64,000 nucleotides of DNA from Candidatus Obscuribacterales bacterium. GTDB taxonomy: Bacteria > Cyanobacteriota > Vampirovibrionia > Obscuribacterales > Obscuribacteraceae. Below, one piece after another: positions 49,020-58,591 of this stretch. Both the position numbers and the translations under genes were made by a program. Location: contig JAIEOQ010000008.1 in NCBI GenBank assembly GCA_019750335.1, positions 62,001-126,000 of the forward strand. Direction: 5' to 3'. The notes under the pieces were generated by a model. It was not told where the DNA came from. It did not search any database and worked only from the letters and a program-made list of their open reading frames with translations. The stretch's first letter is position 1, and each line of letters starts with the position of its first letter.

Positions 49020-50096
49020 TTATTTTATGCTAATCAACCCGGGCTCTTTAGCCACATGCCTGTACTGGGGCGCGAAGCCTTCATTTTTTGCATAGCCAAG
49101 AACGCTTTCAACATTCTGCTCAATAATCGCTCCGGCTTTCTGAGTCACTTCATCTTCCCAAGGGATGTCAAAGTCATCGGCACCGAAACTTAAGCCCTTC
49201 AAAGCATTGGCATTTTGGGTAAGAACCGAGGTGCGAATATGAACGAAATTATCCAGATAAATCCGGCACAAAGCTAAATGACGTAAATACTCATCGGCGG
49301 AGACTTCCTGTCCACCCAACTCATTGTTGTAAGGCTTGTAAGTCCAACACAAAAAGCTGAAAAGTCCGTTGTTTGTGGAATCTTGGAAATCGCGCAAAAG
49401 TTCGAGATGTTCCAAACGCTCATCAAGACTTTCATCAAAACCAATAACCATCGTGGCGGTACTCTTCAATCCCGCCTCAAGAATGTCTCTCTGAGCCGCA
49501 TAATACTCTTTAACCGTGTATTTAAGCGGGCTATGACGGAGACGGAAAGAATCAGCCAGAATCTCAGCCCCACCGCCTGTAATCCAGCGGACACCTGCCG
49601 CTTTAAGCAGCTGCAAAGCTTCCGCCACGGTTAGCTTGCTTACCCGAGCAATATAAATAAGCTCGACTACGGTCATGGCATAAAACTCAATGCGCTCGCC
49701 GTAACGTTGGCGTATGGAGCCGAACAGATCGACATAGTAATCAATTTTCAATTGCGGGTTGAAACCGCCGTTAAAAGCAAAGAGATCGCCGCCCAGCTCA
49801 ACCAGCTCGTCGATCCTTTCAAACATCCATTCTTTAGAGCGTAAATAACCGTCAGCTGCTTTTGGCAATCTATAAAAAGAACAATAGTCACACTTAGCTA
49901 CACAAATATTGGTGTAGTTAATAATCCGCATCAATAAATAAGTAGCAATTTGCGGTTGATGAAAGCGCTCACGCACTAAATTGGCTAAGCCTTGCAACTC
50001 TTCGTTGCTGGCGTTATGCCACAGCCACTTCAACTCCTCGCGGCTTATGCGCGCGCGGGCCGCCAGACGTTCCTGTAAAGAATTTACGGATATCAA
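49020..50096 (-). CDS. mqnC: cyclic dehypoxanthinyl futalosine synthase (radical SAM)
   Basis: 358 residues from TTG, supported by AAGGAG seven bases upstream. Radical SAM cysteines CVAKCDYC, then FNGGFNPQLKIDYYVDLF, VRWITGGGAEILADSFRLRHSP, ATMVIGFDESLDERLEHLELLRDFQDST and the WTYKPYNN segment that resembles WTFQP of MqnC. MqnC cyclises dehypoxanthine futalosine in the alternative menaquinone pathway. The relatives MqnE and CofH share much of this; the GGGAEI and late W-x-x-x-P segments favour MqnC. No other mqn gene is in the window. Third of a minus-strand set with the GNAT gene and the RlmD-like gene. Confidence 0.85.
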   Translation of the reverse strand: MISVNSLQERLAARARISREELKWLWHNASNEELQGLANLVRERFHQPQIATYLLMRIINYTNICVAKCDYCSFYRLPKAADGYLRSKEWMFERIDELVELGGDLFAFNGGFNPQLKIDYYVDLFGSIRQRYGERIEFYAMTVVELIYIARVSKLTVAEALQLLKAAGVRWITGGGAEILADSFRLRHSPLKYTVKEYYAAQRDILEAGLKSTATMVIGFDESLDERLEHLELLRDFQDSTNNGLFSFLCWTYKPYNNELGGQEVSADEYLRHLALCRIYLDNFVHIRTSVLTQNANALKGLSFGADDFDIPWEDEVTQKAGAIIEQNVESVLGYAKNEGFAPQYRHVAKEPGLISIK

Positions 50097-50150
50097 GCCA
50101 ACTCTCCTTGTGCCTGGCTATTGTAGCCGATAACCCAAGAGGAGCATATA

Positions 50151-50612
50151 TTAACGTTCGTTATCCCGAAACATTCCGCGTACGCCGGATGGATCGCACA
50201 AGAAACCGAAACGCTTGTAAAAGCCGTCGGTACCCGGATCGGCATATAGCGTAATCAAAGGTATGTTGTACTGATCAAGATCTTTAAGCAACTCGTTCAT
50301 CAGCAACTTGCCGATGCCAAAACCTTGATGTGAAGGACGCACGGCAACATCCCAAATAGTAGCGTTAAAGACTTGATCCCCGGTCGCTCTGGCAAAACCG
50401 ACCATGTGCTGATTTTCCCAGGCGCTGACCACAACTAAACTGTTGCTTAAAGCTTTAGCAATCAAAGCCGGATCTCTGCGACTCCAACCCACAGAGGCAC
50501 AAAGGTCTTGCACTGCATTTGCCGAAATATTTTTATCATGAATAACAGTAATATTCCGAAGTCGATCATCCTTCGGACCTTCTTGCTTTCGCCACATTCC
50601 GGATAAAACCAC
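50151..50612 (-). CDS. GNAT-family acetyltransferase
   Basis: 153 residues from GTG with GGAGG six bases upstream. Acetyl-CoA binding site VRPSHQGFGIGKLLMNELLKDL and a C-terminal LYADPGTDGFYKRFGF are clear GNAT features. Substrate unknown. Co-directional with mqnC (54-bp gap). Confidence 0.88.
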   Translation of the reverse strand: MVLSGMWRKQEGPKDDRLRNITVIHDKNISANAVQDLCASVGWSRRDPALIAKALSNSLVVVSAWENQHMVGFARATGDQVFNATIWDVAVRPSHQGFGIGKLLMNELLKDLDQYNIPLITLYADPGTDGFYKRFGFLCDPSGVRGMFRDNER

Positions 50613-50687
50613 CGCATCCTCCAGCAGGCATTATCAAGAGTCTATCAGAACTCGGCGAAAGATCCTAACCTAAATTAAGGAGCCGAT

Positions 50688-52157
50688 TCAACGGCTTGCT
50701 TTATGCAAAATAGTCAACGATTCCACATGATGAGTCTGCGGAAACATATCCAACGGTTGAATCGAGCGGCTCTCATAGCCCAAGCCCTGGAGAATTTTTA
50801 AGTCGCGGGCCAGAGTGCTGGGGTTGCAGCTGACATAAAGGATCAGCTCAGGCTCCAGAGCAGCAGCATGCTCGAGAACTTCGGCAGCTACGCCTTTCCG
50901 CGGTGGATCCAGCACGAGAATTTGCGGCTGGAGCATACGAGCACCCAATTCGGGAAAGACTTTTTCAACCGAACCCAAATAAAATTCGACATTGCTTATT
51001 TCATTGAGCTTAAGAATATCGCGCCCATCTTGCACCGCAGCAGGCACTTCTTCTATGGCCAATACTTTTTCAGCCAAAGCGGACAGCCACAAAGCCATAG
51101 TGCCGACCCCAGCATAAGCATCGATAATCAAAGGCACCAGCTTTTGCGAGTTTGCTTTCTGCCAATCTTGCACCGCATCAAGCACCAAATCCAAAAGACC
51201 GACCGCTTGAGCGGAGTTTACTTGAAAGAAACTTGTCGGCGACAAACGAAAAGATAAACCGTCCACCAATTTTTCCGGAGCTTGCGCTCTTGTCGAAACC
51301 AGCTTCTCAATTATGTGCGGCGCACCGGCGATACAAATGGTTTCATTGCCCATGATCCGGTTGCCCCGAGCGTTGTTCAGATTGACACAAACACCAGCTA
51401 CTTCAGGCACTTGCGCCATTATTTCTTGAGCGGCAGAAACCAGTTTGGACTGCAAAAGCTCAAACTGGTTTCTGCCGGCATTCAAAACTAAAGTTAAAAG
51501 TATGCGCTCGAAAGCAAAGCTGAAACGGGCTGTTATATGACGGAGCATGCCCGTATGATCTGCCTCATCATAACCATCAACACCTTGCTCTTCCAAAATA
51601 AGCTTGGTCGCTTCCAAAAGTCGATCAAGCGGTTCCGGCTGCACCGGACAATGCTTTATGTTCACAAGCTCGTGAGAGCCTTCTTTGTAATATCCGGCAA
51701 GAATGCGGGTGGAGCCGTGAGGCTGAGTTACTGGGAACTGAACTTTATTCCGATAATAGAGCGGATCAGCTGCGGGGATAGTCGGTAAAACAATTGAAGG
51801 ATCTAGCTTGCCGATATGCTTTATTGCTTGTTTTACTATGTCCGTTTTCAATTCAAGCTGGTGTTCATAAGCAATATGTTGCCACTGGCAGCCGCCGCAA
51901 ACTTTGAAGAGCTTACAGGGTGGTTCCGTCCGTTTAACTGAAGGTTCAATAACCTCCACAATGCGGGCATGAGCAAAATCTTTTCGCAGATCGTAAAGTT
52001 CGACTTCCAAAAGATCGCCGGGAACGCCGCGATTGACGAAAACAGGAAGACCGGGATCTTTAGTAAAGCCTTGCCCGCCCGGTGCTATGGATTCGATACT
52101 GACACGAAGTTTTTGATTTTTATGATAAGTATGTTTTTGTTTTGCCAAGACGATCAC
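50688..52157 (-). CDS. rlmD: TRAM-domain RNA uracil-C5 methyltransferase (RlmD/RumA-like)
   Basis: 489 residues (GTG start). N-terminal TRAM domain (LRVSIESIAPGGQGFTKDPG), an Fe-S cluster signature CKLFKVCGGCQWQH, SAM-binding IDAYAGVGTMALWLS and the catalytic Cys in LYVSCNPSTLARDL. The family methylates U1939 (RlmD) or U747 (RlmC) of 23S rRNA; which site cannot be told from sequence alone, so the symbol is provisional. Confidence 0.88.
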   Translation of the reverse strand: MIVLAKQKHTYHKNQKLRVSIESIAPGGQGFTKDPGLPVFVNRGVPGDLLEVELYDLRKDFAHARIVEVIEPSVKRTEPPCKLFKVCGGCQWQHIAYEHQLELKTDIVKQAIKHIGKLDPSIVLPTIPAADPLYYRNKVQFPVTQPHGSTRILAGYYKEGSHELVNIKHCPVQPEPLDRLLEATKLILEEQGVDGYDEADHTGMLRHITARFSFAFERILLTLVLNAGRNQFELLQSKLVSAAQEIMAQVPEVAGVCVNLNNARGNRIMGNETICIAGAPHIIEKLVSTRAQAPEKLVDGLSFRLSPTSFFQVNSAQAVGLLDLVLDAVQDWQKANSQKLVPLIIDAYAGVGTMALWLSALAEKVLAIEEVPAAVQDGRDILKLNEISNVEFYLGSVEKVFPELGARMLQPQILVLDPPRKGVAAEVLEHAAALEPELILYVSCNPSTLARDLKILQGLGYESRSIQPLDMFPQTHHVESLTILHKASR

Positions 52158-52231
52158 GTGAAGGAGAAGACTTATAAAGATATCAGATCGGGTATGATCT
52201 TTTCGCCTATCCGCTGAGATTAAGGTGCTTT

Positions 52232-53464
52232 GTGGTGATTAAGCTAATCCACGTGTCAGATATTCATTTCGGTTCCGGTGAAGGTCACGGGCGCCCGAAT
52301 CCTGCCACAGGTTTAAACATCCGCTTTGAAGACTTCATCACTGCCTTAAAAAAAACAGTCGATTACACGCTTGAATCCAAAGCCGATATTTTTCTTTTTT
52401 CCGGAGACGCCTATAAAAACGCTTCTCCGGAGCCAATTTATCAGAAAATGTTTGCTCGCGAACTGAAGCGTCTTTCCGATGCCGCCATACCAACTTTACT
52501 TTTGGTCGGCAATCACGACCAAATCTGGCGCGGCTCAAACAGTCATTCCCTTTCCGTATTTCAAAGTCTGGCAGTACCGAATGTGGTAGTACTCGATCGC
52601 CCGCAATTGTTGCGGATCAAGACTAAAAAAACAGACTTGCAATTGATCGCCATCCCTCACATCACGCGTCATGTGCTGATGACACAAGAGCGACTGGCCG
52701 ACGCTAGCGGCAGCACCATCGAAAAAAATATGGTCGCTGCCCTACGAGAGATTCTCAATGGATTTTATGCAGAGCTAGATCCGACCTTGCCGACTGTAAC
52801 TACTGCTCACGTCATGCTGGATCGGGCTCGCGCCGGCGCTGAATGCGAACTGATGGTCGGCTATACACTGACTTTTCCGCAAGACATTTTTATTGACGCC
52901 AGAGTGGATTATGTCGCTCTCGGTCACGTGCATCGACATCAAATACTGCAAGCGGCAAATCCTTGCATAGCTTATGCCGGCAGCTTAGAGCGTGTTGATT
53001 TTGGCGAAGAACACGAAGACAAAGGTTTCATCGAAGCTGATATTGAAAGAGGCAAGGTTGATTTACGCTTTCATTCCATCTCTCCACGACCTTTCATCAC
53101 AGTGGAAGTCGATCTTAGCCAAAGCGAGAATCCAACCGAAGAGCTTATTCGCAAAGCTCAAAGCAAACTGCTTGAGAATTGCGTCATGCGCATCAATTAC
53201 AAAGTTCCTTATGATCTTTTGCCTGAAATTGACGAGACAAAAATTCGCCAGGCATTAAGCACAGCATTGAGCCTCCGTTTTCGGGCCGAAGTAATAAGCA
53301 AAGAACAGCGGGGACGGTTACCCGAAATAGATGAACGCTCGGTCACAAATCCCGGCCAAGCGCTGGAAAAATACCTTGATGAAGTTTATCCGGACAATAA
53401 AGAACTTCTAATGGCCCGAGCCCAAGAGCTGATTGCAAAGCTAGAAGGGCAAAAGGAAGACTAG
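52232..53464 (+). CDS. sbcD: SbcD/Mre11-type DNA exonuclease subunit
   Basis: 410 residues from GTG with AAGG upstream. Metallophosphoesterase motifs in order: VSDIHFGS, FLFSGDAYKN, LLLVGNHDQ, TTAHVML and ALGHVHRHQ, then a capping domain and a charged C-terminus. With SbcC (Rad50) it processes DNA ends and hairpins. No sbcC is adjacent; the next gene is an ABC exporter permease. Confidence 0.92.
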   Translation: MVIKLIHVSDIHFGSGEGHGRPNPATGLNIRFEDFITALKKTVDYTLESKADIFLFSGDAYKNASPEPIYQKMFARELKRLSDAAIPTLLLVGNHDQIWRGSNSHSLSVFQSLAVPNVVVLDRPQLLRIKTKKTDLQLIAIPHITRHVLMTQERLADASGSTIEKNMVAALREILNGFYAELDPTLPTVTTAHVMLDRARAGAECELMVGYTLTFPQDIFIDARVDYVALGHVHRHQILQAANPCIAYAGSLERVDFGEEHEDKGFIEADIERGKVDLRFHSISPRPFITVEVDLSQSENPTEELIRKAQSKLLENCVMRINYKVPYDLLPEIDETKIRQALSTALSLRFRAEVISKEQRGRLPEIDERSVTNPGQALEKYLDEVYPDNKELLMARAQELIAKLEGQKED

Positions 53465-53542
53465 GCTTGGAAAAACCCAGAATCCTTTCAGGCGGCGGAG
53501 CGGACACGGTGATATCATCTTGTAAACTGCAGAGTTAGCCTC

Positions 53543-54415
53543 ATGACCGTCGATTTAGAAACTAAACCTAACAACAGCGCAAAAGCACCGCTTGAAGGAA
53601 CTTCCAATCTCTCGCCTTTAACGCAAACGAGAATGGTGGATCTTTGGCATTTTCGCGAGTTGACCAAACTGATGGTCAAACGCGATCTGATGGGACGTTA
53701 TCGCGGTTCTCTTTTAGGTTCTTTTTGGCCTTTAATCAATCCAGCCGGACATTTGCTGCTCTACACTTTTCTTTTTTCCATAGTGCTTAAAGTCAAGTTC
53801 GGCAACAGCGGCAGCAGCAGCAACTTTGCTCTGTATATGATGACCGGACTTATTCCTTGGAGCGCTTTTGCTGAATCCATTTCGCGCTCAACAACTGTCA
53901 TTCTGGAAAATCCAAATTTAGTAAAACGAGTAGTGTTTCCTCTGGAAATATTACCTTTGGTTGCTGTCATCTCTTCCTATTTAAGCCAAATGCTGGCTCT
54001 TTCCATTCTTTTTGTTGCCACCACTTTCTATCTGGGCACTATTCACCCGACCATGCTCTTCTTGCCTTTAATCAGCCTCTCATTACTTTTATTCAGCGCC
54101 GGCGTATCGTGGTTTTTAGCCAGTCTCGGTGTTTATGTTCGTGATACCAAACATTTCATCACCCTTGGTTTATCCGCTTGGATGTACGCTACACCAATAG
54201 TTTATCCGGCTTCAGCCCTACCGAAAGAGTTCAAATGGCTGGCAACAGCCAATCCTATGTACGGCATCGTCAATGATTTTCGCCGCATTCTGCTTGAAGG
54301 ACTGCCTCCGGATTGGACAAGCTACGCCATGTATACAAGCATTGCTATTGTTTCCTGGTTTGCCGGCTACTTTTTCTTTTCAAAAACCAAGAAAACTTTC
54401 ATCGATATTATGTGA
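53543..54415 (+). CDS. polysaccharide-type ABC-2 permease (Wzm-like)
   Basis: 290 residues with a cytosolic N-terminus containing the ABC-2 start WHFRELTKLMVKRDLMGRYRGSLLGSFWPLINP, then about six membrane helices. The family exports O-antigen, teichoic acid or other glycans across the inner membrane. The partner ATPase follows 11 bp later. No glycosyltransferase lies nearby, so the substrate is unknown. Confidence 0.92.
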   Translation: MTVDLETKPNNSAKAPLEGTSNLSPLTQTRMVDLWHFRELTKLMVKRDLMGRYRGSLLGSFWPLINPAGHLLLYTFLFSIVLKVKFGNSGSSSNFALYMMTGLIPWSAFAESISRSTTVILENPNLVKRVVFPLEILPLVAVISSYLSQMLALSILFVATTFYLGTIHPTMLFLPLISLSLLLFSAGVSWFLASLGVYVRDTKHFITLGLSAWMYATPIVYPASALPKEFKWLATANPMYGIVNDFRRILLEGLPPDWTSYAMYTSIAIVSWFAGYFFFSKTKKTFIDIM

Positions 54416-54426
54416 GGCTGAAACAA

Positions 54427-55206
54427 ATGTCCTATCCAGTCGAACTTCACGGCGTATCGAAACGCTACAACATATACGATCGTCCGGTCGATCGCCTGAA
54501 AGAATTGCTTTGGCGCAACCGCCGCTGTTACCACCGAGAATTTTGGGCATTACGCGATCTCAATTTGCAGTTTGAAAAAGGAACGATGACCGCTTTGCTC
54601 GGCCCGAACGGCTGCGGTAAATCAACTATGCTACAGATTATTGCCGGCGTCCTGCAGCCGACCACCGGCAGCGTTTCAGTGCACGGACGAGTGACGGCCA
54701 TTCTTGAGCTTGGATCCGGTTTCCAGCCCGAATATACCGGACGCGAGAATGCAATTATGTACGGGCTGATCCTCGGCATCTCGCAAGAAGAGATGGAAAG
54801 CCATATGGACGAAATAGCTCGCTTTGCCGAGATTGGTGACTTCCTCGATCAACCGGTAAAAACTTATTCCAGCGGTATGGTGGTACGCCTAGCTTATGCT
54901 TGCGCCACGGTTGTCGATCCCGACATACTGCTTGTCGACGAAGCCTTAGCCGTTGGCGATGTGCGTTTTCAAAAACGCTGCCTGGACAAAGTTGTTGAAC
55001 TGCGCGAGAAAGGCAAAACAATCATTTTTGTTACTCATGAAACAACTGTGGTCGAATGGTTCTGCCACCGAGCAATTGTGATCAACGGCGGTAAGGTTCT
55101 CGCTGACGGCAAAGTCGAAGAGATGCTGCCTTTATACAAAAAACTGATGGACGATCCGGACGCCATCGCCGCTAAAGTTTTTACGGCTCCGGCTGCAGCT
55201 TATTAG
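54427..55206 (+). CDS. polysaccharide-type ABC transporter ATPase (Wzt-like)
   Basis: 260 residues from the ATG at 54427 with GAGG upstream; a longer frame from 54313 runs through the permease gene. Walker A GPNGCGKST, signature YSSGMVVRLAYA (replacing LSGGQ, as in Wzt/TagH-type), Walker B DILLVDEALAVGD and the switch His in IFVTHE. It energises the adjacent permease. It lacks the C-terminal carbohydrate-binding domain seen in some Wzt proteins. Confidence 0.93.
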   Translation: MSYPVELHGVSKRYNIYDRPVDRLKELLWRNRRCYHREFWALRDLNLQFEKGTMTALLGPNGCGKSTMLQIIAGVLQPTTGSVSVHGRVTAILELGSGFQPEYTGRENAIMYGLILGISQEEMESHMDEIARFAEIGDFLDQPVKTYSSGMVVRLAYACATVVDPDILLVDEALAVGDVRFQKRCLDKVVELREKGKTIIFVTHETTVVEWFCHRAIVINGGKVLADGKVEEMLPLYKKLMDDPDAIAAKVFTAPAAAY

Positions 55207-55312
55207 GCGCAAGCAAATAAATATTTCAAGGCTGCCAAGGGATCCTTGCTAAAAATCAAGCGCCGCTTGGCTTTCGGCAATTAAGCTAAATTGGCGGAAA
55301 CTTTCTACTATA

Positions 55313-55340
55313 TTGACGGCAATTAATATTTGGCTAACAT
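55313..55340 (+). promoter_or_regulatory. candidate promoter of the small gene at 55377
   Basis: TTGACG (55313-55318), a 16-bp spacer and TAACAT (55335-55340), about 37 bp before the ATG. The preceding 100 bp hold a weak CAAGC/GCTTG hairpin. Confidence 0.45.
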
Positions 55341-55376
55341 GGATACAGAAGCTCGCTCTCGGGGAGGTCTGAAGCT

Positions 55377-55625
55377 ATGGAACATTTTGATTTAGTCGAG
55401 TTCCAACAAAAAGCCAAAGAAACGGCCGATCCGCGCAAATTATTCGAACTTTGGGAAGATTGTTGCCGTCGTTATGAACGTCAAGAAATCAGCCGTTATC
55501 AGCTTGATGAAATGAAAGACGTTATCTGGCCGGGCTTAAATGCGCTGGCATCTTTACGCCGCATTATCAATCAAGCACCCTCGTCCGAAAGACCGGTTAA
55601 AAATCGCAACCGCAAAATTTCCTAA
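55377..55625 (+). CDS. small protein of unknown function
   Basis: 82 residues, preceded by a strong GGGGAGG site eight bases upstream of the ATG. Entirely helical and charged (FQQKAKETADPRKLFELWEDCCRRYERQEISRYQLDEMKDVIWPGL), then a basic tail ending in RNRKIS. It has the ribosome site, promoter and spacing of a real gene, though I recognise no family. Confidence 0.65.
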   Translation: MEHFDLVEFQQKAKETADPRKLFELWEDCCRRYERQEISRYQLDEMKDVIWPGLNALASLRRIINQAPSSERPVKNRNRKIS

Positions 55626-55666
55626 ACATCGTTATCATTTAATTGGAACTCTTTTGCAAGTAGGCG

Positions 55667-56740
55667 ATGAAAAAATCTTCTATCCTCTTTTTATCGGCAG
55701 CACTGCTCTGCCTCAGCCTATCTTCGGCAGCGGCTTCGGATTGGAGCGAGGAGCTACCGCCACGAGCCCCTGAAATAAAGAAGAACATTCAAAAGGTTAC
55801 AGTCCCGCTTTCCGGTGGCTCAAACACCGTTTTGCAAGGCAGCGCAAGCACAATACACGAACAGGCGCCGTACATTCAAAAAAGAGAGCAAGCAGCTCAA
55901 TTAGCTCGCATCGACGCTGAAGCAGGAAGTTTTTTAGCCCGAGCTAAAACAGATCAGATTATACCGCCGGCTGTTTTTCGTGCTTTTATTGAAAATAACT
56001 ATCCAGGATTTTTGCTTCACGCCCAAAATAACGAAAGAGCCTTAGTTGTGGTGCGTGGACAGTGGGACAATTCAACCCGTCCATTGCAGTCATTGGGACT
56101 CAAATACACAACCATGAAGGAAAAGCGGCTCGCCGAAGTCGATCTTTCAGGCGTCAAAGTTCTGATTATCGACTGCGCCGGTCAAATACCACGACTTGCC
56201 CTGCAGAAAATTCGCGACTTTGTCGCCCACGGCGGTTATTTGCTGAGTACCGATTGGACCCTGAACAATACTTTGGCCAAAGCTTTTCCCGGCTACATAC
56301 AATGGAGCGGCGAAAATACGGATGGCTCAATCACTGATGCTTTTGTTGTTGCGCCGGACTCACCGTTGTTTAAGGGGTTAAACAGCCAACGCTATACATG
56401 GAAGCTGGATCGCATGAGCCAATTGGTACGTGTGATTAATCCGAGCCGTGTCCGGGTGCTTGCCCGCAGCTCCAGACTTGCCGCCACCGATGTTCAATTG
56501 CGTGTTCTCAGTGATCCGCTTTTAGCTGGTGCTTTGGCTTGCGAATTCAACTTTGGTCACGGCAAAGTCCTGCACTTAGTCGGCCACTTCGAGAATTGCG
56601 CCAACATTTTCAAATTGAACCTTTTGCCTGATCCGGCCCCGGAAGCTGGAATTAGCTTGCGACAAGTGATAAGCACCAATTTTATCATCGAAGGATTGCG
56701 TAAAGAGCCGCAAACAAACCAAGAACTGCCCGGTAATTAG
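55667..56740 (+). CDS. exported protein with glutamine-amidotransferase-like fold
   Basis: 357 residues with a signal peptide (1-23, ending AAASDW). A central domain (about 120-300: RALVVVRGQWDNSTRPLQSLGL, VKVLIIDCAGQIPRLALQKIRDFVAHGGYLLSTDW, HGKVLHLVGHFEN) looks like the class I GATase-like fold of exported DUF4159/DUF4350-type proteins. The usual Cys nucleophile is not obvious (Cys in IDCAGQ). Function unknown. Its stop lies 3 bp from that of the convergent DUF255 gene. Confidence 0.7.
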   Translation: MKKSSILFLSAALLCLSLSSAAASDWSEELPPRAPEIKKNIQKVTVPLSGGSNTVLQGSASTIHEQAPYIQKREQAAQLARIDAEAGSFLARAKTDQIIPPAVFRAFIENNYPGFLLHAQNNERALVVVRGQWDNSTRPLQSLGLKYTTMKEKRLAEVDLSGVKVLIIDCAGQIPRLALQKIRDFVAHGGYLLSTDWTLNNTLAKAFPGYIQWSGENTDGSITDAFVVAPDSPLFKGLNSQRYTWKLDRMSQLVRVINPSRVRVLARSSRLAATDVQLRVLSDPLLAGALACEFNFGHGKVLHLVGHFENCANIFKLNLLPDPAPEAGISLRQVISTNFIIEGLRKEPQTNQELPGN

Positions 56741-56743
56741 AGC

Positions 56744-58519
56744 TCAGTTATTTTCCGTTTTTTGTTCAGTCATTTTTTTGACCATGTTAAACAAAGAAAG
56801 CGGGTCGTAAACCGGCAAAGAACAGCGTTGATTTACACAAACAAAAGCAGCTGCTTTTTTCATCAATGGATAATCGGTATCAGGGTTCGGCATCGGTCCT
56901 TCTTTCGGATCGCACCAATCAATTCTTTTATAAACAAAAGGACATTGATTTGCCGCCTGAAAAAGCGCAAGAGCTTGCGGATCTTCCTTAGCACCAACGA
57001 TAGTTATGTGCGCCGGTGCAGCAGCAAGTTCCCTGTCAGCAAGTAAAATACCGGCAACGAGAATGCGTCGCTTACGCGCCACTTCAGGAGTAGCTAAATA
57101 ACGCATAGAGCTTTCGGCCATCTCTTTGTATTTTTTGTTGCCGGTGTATCGTTCAAGCAAATTAGCAAACCGAGCAAGCGCGATATTCTCTTCCAGAAGC
57201 GCTTCCGCAGCCGGCATCGCTTTGTCCGGTATACTGCTTACGTAACCAGCTTGACCAGGCTTAGGCGCAAAATTTTGCCCAATAAAATCAGCTGCTAACT
57301 CTGCTTTTTTTAGCCAGTTTCTATCACCTGTAACTTGATAGAAACTAAGAAAAGCACGACCCATAGCCAGAGTATCGCCTAAATAAATTCCGTCCGACGC
57401 TTCGCCGTGCTTGAAACCGCCGCCGGTTAACGCGCGATTTTTTATAATCCAATCGCTAGCCTGTAACGCTTCAGTCAAATATGTTTTATCAGCGGTAGCT
57501 CCATACAGCGCCAAAAGCCCATTTATTGCCCAACCATTTTCCCGAGCATAAATATGGGTGTCGATTTTCGGGATTCCTTTTTTTCTACGCTCCCCATCAC
57601 TAAGATCAAAATATTCTTGACTGTGCTCGCCTGGTTTTAAGTCAGCATCTTGGCTTGTATAAAAAGCACCTTGGGGACTAAGCAAAAATGTACGCAAATA
57701 TTTTTCAATATCTTTAGCTGCATCGAGAAACTTAGAGTCTTTCAAACACAAATAGCCAAGGGCATAAATCCTCATATTCTCAGCTTGCATTTGCATAATT
57801 TTTTCAAAATGCTTGTGCTGCCAATCACCCTGAGTTGAATATTGATAAACCCCTCCCCAAACCGGGTCAAGTAAATTCAACTGGGCTAGGAGAGTTTGAT
57901 CAGCCATTTGCCGCCCTTGAGCATTACCTTCTTGAGCACGAGCCAAGCTGTACTCAACGCTATCCCAGTCTAGAAATTTGTGTCCCGTGCCCCACGCACC
58001 GTATTTAGTGTCATATCCTTCAATATGCTTATTGAAAAGTTCCTGCTTTAAAGCAGCGCTTAGAGTCGGCTTTTCAGCATAAGTGGTAATTTTTTTATTA
58101 GCGGCTTCCGCTTCGGCAAGCGGTTTGGCAGCCAATTTCTTAAGCAAAGCGAGCATTTCACCAGCTTCGATATAGCCGGAGCGTTTAACAAGTTCTTCGC
58201 CTTTAGCATTAAAAATGATCGTTGCCGGCCAGCCGTAATCTTCATAACGATTGGCTAAATCCGGACGCGAATCTTGATCCACTTTTACCGCAATAAAACG
58301 CTCTTTAAGCAAAGCCGCTACTTTCGGATCAGCATAAGTTTTTTGATCCATCACATGACACCAGTGACACCAAACTGCTTCCAAATCAAGCAGAACCAGC
58401 TTGTTTTGCTTTTGCGCATTGTCAAATAAAGTTTCGGACCAGGACTGCCAAGACGGTGTTTCAGCATGTACAGGCAGAGAGAGGGCAAGCATACATAAAA
58501 TAGGCAAAATTTTGCGCAT
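56744..58519 (-). CDS. exported DUF255 thioredoxin-like protein (YyaL-like)
   Basis: 591 residues from the ATG at 58519 (GGAG nine bases upstream). Signal peptide (1-19), thioredoxin-like DUF255 domain with CHWC at 51-54 in EAVWCHWCHVMDQKTY, then an alpha-toroid-like domain (about 150-500; KFLDWDSVEYSLARAQEG, DADLKPGEHSQEYFDLSDGERRKKG, YLGDTLAMGRAFLSFYQVTGD). The usual YyaL group is cytosolic and about 650-700 residues; this one is exported and shorter. Activity unknown; a redox-linked glycan or protein-modifying role is only a guess. Confidence 0.85.
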   Translation of the reverse strand: MRKILPILCMLALSLPVHAETPSWQSWSETLFDNAQKQNKLVLLDLEAVWCHWCHVMDQKTYADPKVAALLKERFIAVKVDQDSRPDLANRYEDYGWPATIIFNAKGEELVKRSGYIEAGEMLALLKKLAAKPLAEAEAANKKITTYAEKPTLSAALKQELFNKHIEGYDTKYGAWGTGHKFLDWDSVEYSLARAQEGNAQGRQMADQTLLAQLNLLDPVWGGVYQYSTQGDWQHKHFEKIMQMQAENMRIYALGYLCLKDSKFLDAAKDIEKYLRTFLLSPQGAFYTSQDADLKPGEHSQEYFDLSDGERRKKGIPKIDTHIYARENGWAINGLLALYGATADKTYLTEALQASDWIIKNRALTGGGFKHGEASDGIYLGDTLAMGRAFLSFYQVTGDRNWLKKAELAADFIGQNFAPKPGQAGYVSSIPDKAMPAAEALLEENIALARFANLLERYTGNKKYKEMAESSMRYLATPEVARKRRILVAGILLADRELAAAPAHITIVGAKEDPQALALFQAANQCPFVYKRIDWCDPKEGPMPNPDTDYPLMKKAAAFVCVNQRCSLPVYDPLSLFNMVKKMTEQKTENN

Positions 58520-58591
58520 CAAAATTATCTCCGTTGCCTAAACCGCGTGCAAATCATATCATTATCTTGCTTCTTTTCTCGGCAGGAACAA

